Of a DNA stretch of 64,000 nucleotides, positions 43,650 to 52,785 are shown piece by piece. The DNA lies in contig CACMND010000001.1 of NCBI GenBank assembly GCA_902614975.1, positions 62,001-126,000 of the forward strand, read 5' to 3'. A program made the translations under genes and the position numbers. The notes below the pieces were generated by a model. That model worked only from the letters and a program-made list of their open reading frames with translations. It was not told the DNA's origin and did no database searches. Each line of letters starts with the position of its first letter. Position 1 is the first letter of the stretch. Origin of the DNA: an uncultured Pelagibacteraceae bacterium (lineage in GTDB: Bacteria > Pseudomonadota > Alphaproteobacteria > Pelagibacterales > Pelagibacteraceae).

Positions 43650-44385
43650 TTTTATTATTTATATATATAAAACTTTTCGCTTCACAGTCGGTTGTAAATT
43701 CTTCAAAAACCAAATCCTTATTTAAATTTAAAAATTCATAAAATGCTTTTTTTTGGCCTCTATTTTTATCCCCATAAAAACAATTCCAATCATCAAAGAT
43801 TAATATAGTTCCCGGTTGAAGAAAGTGTTTTATAAATTTCAATACATCAACCGTGCTTGAATAAAGATCGCAATCAACATAAATTACTGCAGCTTTTGTA
43901 GGATTTAGTTTATCAATTAGCTCCTGATTTAGGGTATTTTTATAAAAACCTTTAACTACAATTAATTCTTCATCTTTAATTCCCTCTTTTTTAACCAATT
44001 TTATAAATTTAGACTCGTCAAACGCTAATTTACCTTCATAAAAAACTTCCATTTTATCAATATCTTTTACTTCGGGTAAACCTTCAAATGAGTCAAAAGC
44101 TACATATTTTAATTTAAACAGATTCTTAAAAATGTTGTAAGCCATTCTAAAGGTATTTGCTTCGTTGCAGCCAAATTCAAAATAATAACCGTTTATTGGT
44201 CTATTAATATTCATATATCTTGCGGCACTAAAAAAAATTTTTTTTCTATTATCTTGTCCAAATTTCCAATAATTATTTATCATCCACCTGTACTCTTTGA
44301 TAAAGATCATTTTGATAATATGTATGGCTTTTTTTTCGATATCCTTTGGTAAAAAAGACAATAATTTTTTTATCAAATTTTTCAT
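43630..44385 (-). CDS. TylF/MycF-type SAM-dependent methyltransferase
   Basis: The 251-residue protein has the TylF (macrocin O-methyltransferase) pattern: GYYFEFGCNEANTFRMAYNIF (SAM site), KYVAFDSFEGLPEV, IDKLNPTKAAVIYVDCDLYSSTVDVLKFI (the metal-binding Asp region) and GTILIFDDWNCFYGDKNRGQKKAFYEFL. TylF-type proteins methylate sugar hydroxyls, mostly in glycans and macrolides. The N-terminal 40 residues are basic and may be amphipathic. It overlaps the UDP-HexNAc dehydrogenase gene by 20 bp and the Gfo/Idh gene by 4 bp. The hydroxyl methylated is unknown. Confidence 0.83.
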   Translation of the reverse strand: MKNLIKKLLSFLPKDIEKKAIHIIKMIFIKEYRWMINNYWKFGQDNRKKIFFSAARYMNINRPINGYYFEFGCNEANTFRMAYNIFKNLFKLKYVAFDSFEGLPEVKDIDKMEVFYEGKLAFDESKFIKLVKKEGIKDEELIVVKGFYKNTLNQELIDKLNPTKAAVIYVDCDLYSSTVDVLKFIKHFLQPGTILIFDDWNCFYGDKNRGQKKAFYEFLNLNKDLVFEEFTTDCEAKSFIYINNKNEAQFK

Positions 44386-45410
44386 TTTTTTGATTTATAA
44401 TTTTGAAGCCTGTCTAATAAATAAGTATTCCATACTCCATGATTTATACTATTTTTATAATTACGTAATCTCTTTTTTTTTACCTTATTATAGTAATTTA
44501 AAGTTTTAAGATATAGATCGTGAAGATATATTTTTTTTTTATTAAATTTGATGTCAGTAATTTTAATTTTGTTTCCAGCTTTAAAATAAGATTTCATAAT
44601 AAAGCCATTTGTTGGACTATCTGAATTAAAATTAGACATTACTCTTGTACCTTTTGTCCCTATAAGCTCCATCTTGATACCCAGAGTAGGGTTGGATATT
44701 GTAGAAAGAAAAAAATTATAAATAAACTTATTTTTTAGAATAAAACTGCATATTTTATCTGCTTTATTGTCATTTGTTTCAATTCTTTTTATCCTTTTAT
44801 TTTTTAGATAATATTGTTCACTTGATAAAATTTTTAGTTTAGTTTTTTTTGGAAAAAAAAGATTCAACAAATGCGAAGAGAAATTATATAGCACACCACC
44901 TCCCATATTTCTTTTATTTTTCCAATTAGGTCTAACTATCTTACTATTGTTTGAAACTTTCCAACTTATGTTTACTGTATGAATGTTTATTTTATTTTTT
45001 TGGATTTCATTTGAAAAAAATTCTAATGGTTCTAGAAAGTTGTAGCAGTAATTTATTAAGCATATAGGTTTAAATTTTTTCCAGATTTTTAGTAATTTAG
45101 TTGAGTCAATATAATTAATTACAAAAGGTTTTTCACAAATTACATTTTTGTTTAATTTAAATAATTTTTTAATTACTTCAAATTGTATGGAGGCAGGCAG
45201 GCAAACAATAACCAAATTATTTTTCTCTGATTCTATTACTTTATTAATAGAATTAATTTCTATATTATTGCTATACTTAGTTGATATTTTTTTTGCTCTA
45301 ATTTTATTTCTTGATCCAATTTGAATAAGCTTAAAATCAGAATTTAGTTTTAGAGCTTTAATAAAATTTTCTGCAGATTTTCCTGAACCTAAAATTGCAA
45401 CTTTATTCAT
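44382..45410 (-). CDS. Gfo/Idh/MocA family oxidoreductase
   Basis: The 342-residue protein has a Rossmann N-terminus (VAILGSGKSAENFIKAL, residues 3-19), NLVIVCLPASIQFEVIKKLF, and the EKPFVINYIDSTKLL motif, the diagnostic Lys of Gfo/Idh enzymes. The second domain carries RRNMGGGVLYNFSSHLLNLFFPK, with a GGGxxxxFSSH signature that places an active-site His. Enzymes of this type oxidise or reduce sugar nucleotide hydroxyls (e.g. WlbA). It overlaps the flanking genes by 4 and 8 bp. Confidence 0.87.
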   Translation of the reverse strand: MNKVAILGSGKSAENFIKALKLNSDFKLIQIGSRNKIRAKKISTKYSNNIEINSINKVIESEKNNLVIVCLPASIQFEVIKKLFKLNKNVICEKPFVINYIDSTKLLKIWKKFKPICLINYCYNFLEPLEFFSNEIQKNKINIHTVNISWKVSNNSKIVRPNWKNKRNMGGGVLYNFSSHLLNLFFPKKTKLKILSSEQYYLKNKRIKRIETNDNKADKICSFILKNKFIYNFFLSTISNPTLGIKMELIGTKGTRVMSNFNSDSPTNGFIMKSYFKAGNKIKITDIKFNKKKIYLHDLYLKTLNYYNKVKKKRLRNYKNSINHGVWNTYLLDRLQNYKSKK

Positions 45411-46608
45411 TTATAAATTTACCAAACTTAATAAGGGATTTTTTTAGATTAAAAGTTGATTTATAAGTGTTAAATGCATTTAACGAAATTTTTTTACATA
45501 AATATTTTTTATCATAAAGAAGTTTCGAATATAATCCAAATTCATGATTATTTTTAGCTAGATAACAATTGAAACCTGATATTAAAGATGGATTTCCAAT
45601 AGCTACATTTTCATGTGCGATAATTGGCCAACCACTACCCATAGCTGTTACAATTCTTGATCTATTTCCAACTGGGACATCTATTGGAAATAAACAGGCA
45701 TGACAACTTGAAGCTAATGTATTTAAATTATAAACATATCCCATTAATTTAATATTTTTTAATTTTTTAATTTTTCTTTTAAAGTTTTCATCAAGTTTAT
45801 AAGTTCCACATATATAGATCTTGAAACCATTTTTTCCCCATATGTTTTCGTAATTTGGGTAAATATCTTTAATAAGATAATTCATAGCAGATTTAGAACC
45901 CAATCCAACTAAATTGCCGAAGAAAAGAAAACTAGGTTTATTTTTTTTTTTTTGATTAATTTTTTTATAAATCTTTGTCCAAGGATAAGGCTGATACATA
46001 CTTTTTATTCCTATCTTTTTTAATTCATTAACGTTAGCATTGGAACCGGATACACAAAAATTATTTAATAAAGTTTTTTTATAAAAATATTTCCATTTTT
46101 TAACTATAATTTTTACAAAAAAATAATACAAAAAATATTTATAATTATTTTTAAAATTATAATAAAAATGATACCAGGTTGTAGAAAAATTTAGATCACC
46201 TAACCAAATAAAAATTTTTTTACTAAAAATTTGTTTTGCAAAAGAAGCGGCCGCAATATCTAATGCAAAAACCTTATCGGGTTTTAAATTATAAATTTTT
46301 TTTATTGTAATTTTATCCAATTTAGATGTTTCGATTCTCCTAAATAAAAAATTAAATTTATTAAAATTATAATAATTTTTTACATTATATGTGTATAAAG
46401 ACTTTATGTTTTGATTTTTAAAACTATTAAGAAAATTTTTTTTTGTTTTATTATTAATTTTTTTTTGAGATATGGAGAATAAATAAATATTATTTTTTTT
46501 TTTTAATAAGTAATTTATAAAATGATAGAAAACTGTAGTAGACGCACCCTCAGATTTATTTGGTAAATCACCAGTTGCGACTACTAAAATTTTGTTTATT
46601 TTAGACAA
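45403..46608 (-). CDS. GT4-like glycosyltransferase
   Basis: The 401-residue GT-B protein has FALDIAAASFAKQIF and IFIWLGDLNFSTTWYHFY in its first half, SGSNANVNELKKIGIKSMYQPYPW at the hinge, and SFLFFGNLVGLGSKSAMNYL, FKIYICGTYKL, CHACLFPIDVPVGNRSRIVTAMGSGWPIIAHEN in the second. The last block corresponds to the donor-binding region, but the acidic EX7E pair is not obvious (R-I-V in place), so it is a divergent member. It contains poly-A/T tracts of 13 nt (45941) and 12 nt (46493). Confidence 0.75.
   Translation of the reverse strand: MSKINKILVVATGDLPNKSEGASTTVFYHFINYLLKKKNNIYLFSISQKKINNKTKKNFLNSFKNQNIKSLYTYNVKNYYNFNKFNFLFRRIETSKLDKITIKKIYNLKPDKVFALDIAAASFAKQIFSKKIFIWLGDLNFSTTWYHFYYNFKNNYKYFLYYFFVKIIVKKWKYFYKKTLLNNFCVSGSNANVNELKKIGIKSMYQPYPWTKIYKKINQKKKNKPSFLFFGNLVGLGSKSAMNYLIKDIYPNYENIWGKNGFKIYICGTYKLDENFKRKIKKLKNIKLMGYVYNLNTLASSCHACLFPIDVPVGNRSRIVTAMGSGWPIIAHENVAIGNPSLISGFNCYLAKNNHEFGLYSKLLYDKKYLCKKISLNAFNTYKSTFNLKKSLIKFGKFINE
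45941..45953 (-). repeat. 13-nt homopolymer tract in GT4-like gene
   Basis: On the coding strand thirteen A bases encode Q-KKK-N at the hinge of the GT-B protein. Confidence 0.75.
46493..46504 (-). repeat. 12-nt homopolymer tract in GT4-like gene
   Basis: On the coding strand twelve A bases encode L-KKK-N near residue 37. Confidence 0.7.
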
Positions 46609-46609
46609 A

Positions 46610-47857
46610 TTATTTTAAAAATCTTATTTTAGGCAAAGGCACAATAATTTTTGGTTTAAAATTTTTTTTCTTTAAATTTTTAATTATACTTTTTGCATAA
46701 TGCCATGAAAGCATAATTCCATAATCTGGTGGTGATTTAAATGCATTTTTTTCGTCTTTAACAGGAATTTTAGTTCCAGGTGTATAAAGTCCAATTTTTA
46801 AGGAGGTTTTCTGTTCAGCTATATAATCTATAACTTTGTTATCTAATTTACAATATTCTAGGAGCGTCATTGCTCTACCCGGGCATCCAATCCCAATCAG
46901 AGAGTTATTTTGTTTTTTCAAATTAATTATTTTTTTTGTAAAATTTTTCCTAAAATTTTTAATTTTTCGCGAAAACAAGTTAAATGTCTTATCATTATAA
47001 TAACCTTTATTAATCTCGTATTTTAATAAATTTTTTACTGTTTTGCCGATAGAAAATTTATTACTTTTTTTTCTGGCATAGACTCTGATTGAGCCTCCGT
47101 AATTTGGAATCCTTTCAACTTTTTCAAATATAAAATTATGTTTTTCAAAAAGTTTTATTAATGGTTTAATTGAATAATATTTTAAGTGCTCATGATAAAT
47201 TGAATCGAATTGAAATCTCTCAATAATACTTCCTAGATAATGGGATTCGCTTACAAAAACACCATCATCCTCTAAAATATTATGGATGCCATTTAGTAAG
47301 TCACTAAGTTTGTTAACATGCGCAAATACATTAGATGCAGTTATAACAGAAGCATGACCATATTTTTTTTTTATTTTTTTTGATAAATTATAAGAGAAGA
47401 ATTCCTGTAAGGTGTTTATTCCATCTTTGTTAGCAATTTTTGCAATGTTTGTGGGTTCTATTCCAAGCACCTCAAAACCTAATTTTTTAAAACCTTTTAA
47501 TATCGAGCCGTCGTTTGATCCAATATCTATTACAAGTTTACTAGATTTATTATTTAAACCTCTTGATACATGACTCGAGATTTTTTCTAAATTTTTTTTT
47601 AAGTCTTTTGTAATACCACTTCTGTATGGATAGTTTACATGGAATAATTCTTTCGGATTTACTACATAATCAATCTGAACAAGACCACATTTTTTACAAC
47701 GAAATAAATTTAAAGGATATTTTTTCTGTCTTTTTTTTAGTTGTTTTGGTCTTAAGAGTGAGTCGCATGGAGTAATATTTCCTAAATTAATTATTTTATT
47801 TAGTGGAGAATGATTACAAATTTGACATTTCGACAGTTTTCCTATTTTAAGATCCAT
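46610..47857 (-). CDS. NDP-hexose C-methyltransferase (TylC3/TcaB9 type)
   Basis: The 415-residue enzyme adds a methyl group to a sugar-nucleotide carbon, making branched-chain sugars. Zinc ligands C11, C14, C54 and C57 form the N-terminal finger. The SAM-binding motif is VIDIGSNDGSIL (109-120). The active-site stretch FDSIYHEHLKYYSI (residues 217-230, with Tyr221, His222 and His224) matches the catalytic Tyr/His region of TcaB9-like enzymes. A C-terminal domain (about 290-415) ends in a LSWHYAKSIIKNL helix, as in the Methyltransf_14 domain. A second, similar gene lies at 59.6 kb. Confidence 0.88.
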   Translation of the reverse strand: MDLKIGKLSKCQICNHSPLNKIINLGNITPCDSLLRPKQLKKRQKKYPLNLFRCKKCGLVQIDYVVNPKELFHVNYPYRSGITKDLKKNLEKISSHVSRGLNNKSSKLVIDIGSNDGSILKGFKKLGFEVLGIEPTNIAKIANKDGINTLQEFFSYNLSKKIKKKYGHASVITASNVFAHVNKLSDLLNGIHNILEDDGVFVSESHYLGSIIERFQFDSIYHEHLKYYSIKPLIKLFEKHNFIFEKVERIPNYGGSIRVYARKKSNKFSIGKTVKNLLKYEINKGYYNDKTFNLFSRKIKNFRKNFTKKIINLKKQNNSLIGIGCPGRAMTLLEYCKLDNKVIDYIAEQKTSLKIGLYTPGTKIPVKDEKNAFKSPPDYGIMLSWHYAKSIIKNLKKKNFKPKIIVPLPKIRFLK

Positions 47858-47903
47858 ATAAATTTTCAGATAAATATCACTTATTATATTTTAATCAATG
47901 ATA

Positions 47904-49613
47904 TTATTTGAAATCAATTTTTTTTAATTTGCCATCGTTTAAAACATAATTAGTCATACAATAATCTAATACTTTTTTTCTATGTGAAATAATTATTATT
48001 GTTTTGCCGTCAAATAAATTTTTCATATCATTTAATATCTCTTCTTCGGTAGCCGCATCAAGAGAGCTGGTGTGTTCATCCATAATTATAATTTGAGAAT
48101 TTCTAAATAATGCTCTTGCAATCGCTATTCTTTGCCTTTGACCTCCAGATAAATTTGATCCATTTTCTCCAACTAGTGAATTATGTCTTTTATTTATAAG
48201 CTCATTTATTTCTTCTAAACCTGAAACCTTTATAACATCATCTAATTTTTTATTATCGACAAGGTTTTCATCTAAATTGAAAGTAATATTATTTTTAATT
48301 GTGTCGTTTAATAAAAAAATATTTTGAGGGATAAAGGAAACTATATTCCTAAAATCCTTTAAAACACTTTGGATATCAAATTTATTATCTACAAATATAA
48401 TGCCTTTTTGAGGTTTAATTAAGGATAGGATAATATTGCACAAAGTTGTTTTTCCAGATCCATTTTTGCCAGAAATACCTATTATTTCTCCTTTTTTTAC
48501 AGTTAAACTTAAATCATTTATTATTGGTTTTTCATCGTATCCAAAGGTTAAATTCTCTATTTTTATACTTTCTTTAAACTGAAAAGAATCATTTAATTTT
48601 AAATTAGTTTGTTCTTCCGATTTAGAATTTTGAATATCTAAAAGAATATCAACTGAATTTTCATTACTGTTAATTATAGTTTTTAGATAGGATATCTTTG
48701 TGAATGATGGATAGAGTCTAAAAAAAGCAAAAACAAATATTCCGGCAGTAGGTAGAAAATTTATATCTATTTGAAAATTTGAAATATATATTGCAAATCC
48801 CAAAAAGATTACTACGATAAGTTCAAATAGATTTCTTGTAATACCAGAAAAAAACTCAATATTTCTCTGAGATTTAGCAAAATTCATATTTTGTCTAGAA
48901 AAATTTTGAATATAGAAATTAATGTTAGAGTATATTTTTAATTCTCTAAATGAATTAAAAATTTCTATTAACGAACTATTAAGCTTTGAATATGAATCAT
49001 TTCTAACTTTACCCAAAAAAGTTATTTTATTTTTTGAAAGCTTTGTAAGTAAAAAAAGGAAAAGTGACAAAATTGCTATTGTAACAAGGGTAATTTTAAA
49101 TGATATCAATAATAGTAATACAAATAATGAAAAAACCATTACAACTTCTGTACTAATTAAAATTAAACTCATAATGTAATTTCTAAAAGAAAATACTATC
49201 TCTTTACTATTTCTAATAAAAATTGGTGAAGTTAAATTTATTACATCTAAGTAATTTAAATTTAACATTTTTTTTATAGTTATCATTGAGATAAAGTTAT
49301 AGTTTTTAAGTAAATAGTTTTGAATATACCAACTTAATATTACTGAAAAAATATTTTTTAAAACTATAAAACTAAGAATTAAAATTAAAAAAAAATTTAA
49401 ACTTTTACTGGAAGAGTCTATTTGAAGAAATTCAAACATTTTGTCTATAGTTTTATTAGAAGAAATGTTGGTTATTATTAATAATGCTGGGTAAATTGAT
49501 GCAACACTTAAAAACTCAAAAATTGAAATAAAGAAATTAAATAAAACAATTATGTAAAATTTTTTTTTAATATTTTTATCAATTAAATTATTTATTTTTT
49601 TAAATTGAATCAT
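47904..49613 (-). CDS. ABC transporter, PglK/MsbA-like half-transporter
   Basis: The 569-residue protein combines a six-helix exporter domain (about residues 1-320) with a C-terminal ATPase. Visible are GISGKNGSGKTTLCNIIL (Walker A, around 370-385), FIPQNIFLLNDTI (Q-loop), ENGSNLSGGQRQRIAIARALF (signature) and IIIMDEHTSSLDAATEEEI (Walker B plus D-loop, with His after the catalytic Glu). Length and domain order suit the PglK-type flippases of lipid-linked oligosaccharides. No Wzx-type flippase is present in this window, so this is the likely export route for at least one glycan. Confidence 0.9.
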   Translation of the reverse strand: MIQFKKINNLIDKNIKKKFYIIVLFNFFISIFEFLSVASIYPALLIITNISSNKTIDKMFEFLQIDSSSKSLNFFLILILSFIVLKNIFSVILSWYIQNYLLKNYNFISMITIKKMLNLNYLDVINLTSPIFIRNSKEIVFSFRNYIMSLILISTEVVMVFSLFVLLLLISFKITLVTIAILSLFLFLLTKLSKNKITFLGKVRNDSYSKLNSSLIEIFNSFRELKIYSNINFYIQNFSRQNMNFAKSQRNIEFFSGITRNLFELIVVIFLGFAIYISNFQIDINFLPTAGIFVFAFFRLYPSFTKISYLKTIINSNENSVDILLDIQNSKSEEQTNLKLNDSFQFKESIKIENLTFGYDEKPIINDLSLTVKKGEIIGISGKNGSGKTTLCNIILSLIKPQKGIIFVDNKFDIQSVLKDFRNIVSFIPQNIFLLNDTIKNNITFNLDENLVDNKKLDDVIKVSGLEEINELINKRHNSLVGENGSNLSGGQRQRIAIARALFRNSQIIIMDEHTSSLDAATEEEILNDMKNLFDGKTIIIISHRKKVLDYCMTNYVLNDGKLKKIDFK

Positions 49614-50622
49614 TAATTTTATAATATTTTTTATACCAGTCTATAAAATATTTTATTCCATCTTTATAATTAACAGTTTTTTGATTTCCTATAAATTTTG
49701 ATAATTTTTTTTTTGAGGAAAGAGTATCTTTGATATCTCCAGTTTGCATAGGCAAAAATTTTTTTTTTGATTTTTTTTTAAGATTGAGTTCTATTTCCTT
49801 GATGAAATCTAATAATTTAACTTTTTTTCCCGAAGAAATATTAAGGATATTAAAAGGAGCTGTGCTTAAACTGGGATCAAGATTTTTTTTATTAAATTTT
49901 GGTCTTTTTTTTGGAATCTTAAATAACAAGATAGAGATTATATTTGCAACATCTTTACAGTATGTAAAATCTCTGGAGTGATTTCCGTTATTGAATATCT
50001 CTATTTTTTTTTTCTCAATTATATTTTTTGTAAACTTAAAAAGAGACATGTCTGGTCTACCCCATGGACCATAGACTGTGAAAAATCTACAGCCTGTTGT
50101 GGGAATATTATATAAATGGGAATAACTATGAGCCATTATTTCATTAGATTTTTTTGTTGCCGCATAAAGTTGGATTGGATGGTCTGCAATTTTATCTTCT
50201 CGAAATGGAAAGTTCTGATTTAGTCCATATACGCTGCTTGTACTAGCATAAACCAAATGTTTGATTTTGAGTTTCTTACATATCTCTAAAATATTGAAGA
50301 AACCAATTAAATTTGAATTTATATAGTCTCTTGGTTTTTTTAAGGAATGTCTTACACCAGCTTGTGCTGCTAAATGAATTATATATTCAATTTTGTTTTT
50401 TTTAACATAATTAAAAATATTTTTATAATTAGTTATGTCTAATTTTTTAAAATTAAAATTTTTATTTCTTTTTAATATTTCTAACCTATCATATTTTATT
50501 TTTTTATCGTAATAATTGTTAATATTATCAATCCCAAATAGTTGACATTTTTTTTTTTCTATTAACTTTAGTGAAGTATGAAAACCTATAAATCCTGCAG
50601 AACCAGTTATTAATATATTCAT
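49600..50622 (-). CDS. UDP-glucuronate 4-epimerase-like SDR
   Basis: The 340-residue extended SDR interconverts UDP-glucuronate and UDP-galacturonate or a similar acid pair. It has ILITGSAGFIGFHTSLKL, GIDNINNYYDKKIKYDRLEIL (typical GlcA-epimerase motif), HLAAQAGVRHSLKKPRDYI, STSSVYGLNQNFPF, YAATKKSNEIMAHSYSHLY (Tyr/Lys) and FFTVYGPWGRPDMSLFKF, all characteristic of the GAE/LpsL/Cap1J group. It is transcribed with the ABC transporter and gmhA genes and overlaps the transporter gene by 14 bp. The needed UDP-glucose dehydrogenase is not in the window. Confidence 0.9.
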   Translation of the reverse strand: MNILITGSAGFIGFHTSLKLIEKKKCQLFGIDNINNYYDKKIKYDRLEILKRNKNFNFKKLDITNYKNIFNYVKKNKIEYIIHLAAQAGVRHSLKKPRDYINSNLIGFFNILEICKKLKIKHLVYASTSSVYGLNQNFPFREDKIADHPIQLYAATKKSNEIMAHSYSHLYNIPTTGCRFFTVYGPWGRPDMSLFKFTKNIIEKKKIEIFNNGNHSRDFTYCKDVANIISILLFKIPKKRPKFNKKNLDPSLSTAPFNILNISSGKKVKLLDFIKEIELNLKKKSKKKFLPMQTGDIKDTLSSKKKLSKFIGNQKTVNYKDGIKYFIDWYKKYYKINDSI

Positions 50623-50632
50623 AAGCTAAATT

Positions 50633-51196
50633 TTAATTAAATTTGTAAACAAACTTACCAATAATCATATCAACAATAGTTAAAAGAATATATAAATGAC
50701 ATAGTTCAACATGATTATAAGCTTTTGAGTCAATCCAAAAATTTATTCCATTTTTATTATTTTTTTTAAGAGTGTTGTTATCTTTGAATCCAGAAAAGGT
50801 GGCCATTTTAATTTTATTTTTTCTACACCATTTAGATGCATTGATAATATTTTTTGACTCTCCAGAAGATGATATAAACACCACAAAGTCATTTTTTAAA
50901 CAATGAATCTTTAATGCCTCTTTCATCCAGTTATCATGACCATAATCATTTGATAAACAAGTTATAAGATTTGCTTCGTTAAAATTAATAGATCTTATCC
51001 CAGCATTCTTGGATAAATCTACAGTTACATGATTACAAATTGATGCGCTTCCACCGTTGCCCAAAAAAATAAGTTTATTATTTTTACTAGATTTAAATTT
51101 TTTAAAATTTTTTGCTAGTATTTCAATTTTTTTACTGTCAATTGTTTCAATAAGGTTAAATAAAAGAGTTTTATTTTTTTTAATAAACTTATTCAT
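50633..51196 (-). CDS. gmhA: SIS-domain phosphoheptose isomerase
   Basis: GmhA converts sedoheptulose 7-phosphate to D-glycero-D-manno-heptose 7-phosphate. The 187-residue protein (E. coli 192) has KLIFLGNGGSASICNHVTVDL with the Ser binding phosphate, ITCLSNDYGHDNWMKEALKIHC, and VVFISSSGESKNIINASKWC. It is flanked by a HAD protein 8 bp upstream and UDP-glucuronate epimerase 10 bp downstream. A bifunctional heptose kinase/nucleotidyltransferase lies at 61.2 kb on the same strand, so an NDP-heptose pathway is likely. Confidence 0.88.
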   Translation of the reverse strand: MNKFIKKNKTLLFNLIETIDSKKIEILAKNFKKFKSSKNNKLIFLGNGGSASICNHVTVDLSKNAGIRSINFNEANLITCLSNDYGHDNWMKEALKIHCLKNDFVVFISSSGESKNIINASKWCRKNKIKMATFSGFKDNNTLKKNNKNGINFWIDSKAYNHVELCHLYILLTIVDMIIGKFVYKFN

Positions 51197-51204
51197 ATTT
51201 TAAA

Positions 51205-51534
51205 TTATAAATTGTTATACCATTTTTTTTTAAATCCATACGCTTTATCATCAACAAAAATATCGTACGATGGTTTTCCCATCAAAAGCTTATCAAATTT
51301 AACACCCCAAGCTTTAAGTTGTTTCTGAGTAAATTTAAATCCTTTTTTTTTTGCGATAGCTGGTCTTTCTTTGCTTCTACCCATATACCGTGATGTAAAA
51401 ATAACTATATAATTTCCAGAAGAATGAAGTTCATTTATTTTTTCAATAGCTTTCTTATTTGGTTTAGACAGATGATACTTATTATTTTCTGTAGAGCAGA
51501 TAACACCATCTATATCAAAACAAAATTTTTTCAT
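51205..51534 (-). CDS. capless HAD-superfamily protein near gmhA
   Basis: The 109-residue product (ATG at 51534; a TTG at 51540 would add two residues) carries KKFCFDIDGVICST (motif I with DxDGV), YIVIFTSRYMGR (motif II, Thr) and DIFVDDKAYGFKKKW (motif IV with the acidic pair). It lacks a cap domain. Similar small HADs lie in capsule clusters. Beside gmhA it may be the heptose-1,7-bisphosphate phosphatase replacing GmhB, or act on another phosphosugar. That is inference; a FkbH-like fragment is unlikely because no CoA-site remains. Confidence 0.72.
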   Translation of the reverse strand: MKKFCFDIDGVICSTENNKYHLSKPNKKAIEKINELHSSGNYIVIFTSRYMGRSKERPAIAKKKGFKFTQKQLKAWGVKFDKLLMGKPSYDIFVDDKAYGFKKKWYNNL

Positions 51535-51567
51535 ATCCAAAATCTGATTATCATAAATTTAATTTGA

Positions 51568-52785
51568 TTAAAGATTATTTTTTTGCAAATTATACCATGA
51601 TTTTGAAATTAATGAATTACTCCATAAGAGTGGATGATCTTTTGACAGGTTAAGATCTTTGGGGTCTAAAATTTCATCGGTCTTATTTGAAATACTTTTT
51701 ATGAAATTATTTATTATCAAGTTTTTTTCATCTTCATTTGTATTTCTCGTTTGAAATGGTGGTTTACGTAATAGATAAATTTGATCGTCGAGCAATTCAT
51801 CAACATTTTTAATAAAATTGTGTTTTATAACAATTTTGAAAGAAATAACCGAGTTATAAAAACCCCAGCCAATTGGATAACTATCGATAATAAGCTGCGG
51901 TTTGTTGTGGAAAATATATTTCCAAGAACTTGCTCCTGAAGAGGGTCCGATGAAACAGTCACAAATTAAACCACTCCAAAAATTAAATTTATTTTTAGAT
52001 ATTTTTAATTTTTTTTGATGAAATATATTCTTTTCAATTTCACCAAACCAAATAGGAAGATGATTAATTTCATCACCATAAAGGTAAATATCATACCCGT
52101 TTTCAACTAAAGAAAAAAAACTTTTTTTGTAGTTGTTAATATCATCTGTTGATCTTTGGTTAGTATAAAAATGAATATTTTTTTTTTTGTAACCAAAACC
52201 ACACTTTTTTCTTTGGTTAAAGTTTAAATTAAGCTTTTTAATATTTTCATTTATTAAATCATCTTTAGACTTTATTTCACAATTAGAAAATATTTTATAA
52301 GCATTATATTCATGCATTAATAAGTTTTCTTTATTAAACTTTGGATTTATTTTTTTTTTGTCAAAATTCTCGTATTTTTGGATAAAATCTACGTAATATG
52401 CATAATCTATTTTTTTTATTTTAAGATAATATTCTAGAATTAAGAAAACTTTATTTTTATAATAATCTTTTATGTGACTAAGCTTATTTATATTTAGACT
52501 TAAATCTAGCCAATAAAAGTTATTTAAATATAAATCTTTAATAAATTTATTATGTCTCTTGGGATCATGTCCAAAAACTATCAGCCACTCATTTTTAGGA
52601 TATAATCTTTTTAATACTTCAGGTGTTAATACTGTATGAGCAAAACCACCTTCTGGTTGAAGAAAAACTTTTTTATTTTTAATATCAACTTTGATTAAAA
52701 AAAATATTAAATTAATGAGAGATACAATAAAAGATATCGTATAAAATATTTCTCTTATTATTTTCTTAAAAAAAAATAAACTCAT
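51568..52785 (-). CDS. TIGR04372-like putative glycosyltransferase
   Basis: I place this roughly 405-residue protein by pattern only. A hydrophobic anchor lies near residues 10-35. The rest has QPEGGFAHTVLTPEVLKRLYP, WLIVFGHDPKRHNKF, FYTNQRSTDDINNYKKSFFSLVENGYDIYLYGDE and DCFIGPSSGASSWKYIFHNKPQLIIDSYPIG, resembling the TIGR04372 family found in capsule clusters of Leptospira and other bacteria. The GPSSGASS block would be the nucleotide-sugar site. I use the ATG at 52785 since it follows GGAG; an ATG at 52803 is also in frame. It overlaps the adjacent gene. Confidence 0.6.
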   Translation of the reverse strand: MSLFFFKKIIREIFYTISFIVSLINLIFFLIKVDIKNKKVFLQPEGGFAHTVLTPEVLKRLYPKNEWLIVFGHDPKRHNKFIKDLYLNNFYWLDLSLNINKLSHIKDYYKNKVFLILEYYLKIKKIDYAYYVDFIQKYENFDKKKINPKFNKENLLMHEYNAYKIFSNCEIKSKDDLINENIKKLNLNFNQRKKCGFGYKKKNIHFYTNQRSTDDINNYKKSFFSLVENGYDIYLYGDEINHLPIWFGEIEKNIFHQKKLKISKNKFNFWSGLICDCFIGPSSGASSWKYIFHNKPQLIIDSYPIGWGFYNSVISFKIVIKHNFIKNVDELLDDQIYLLRKPPFQTRNTNEDEKNLIINNFIKSISNKTDEILDPKDLNLSKDHPLLWSNSLISKSWYNLQKNNL

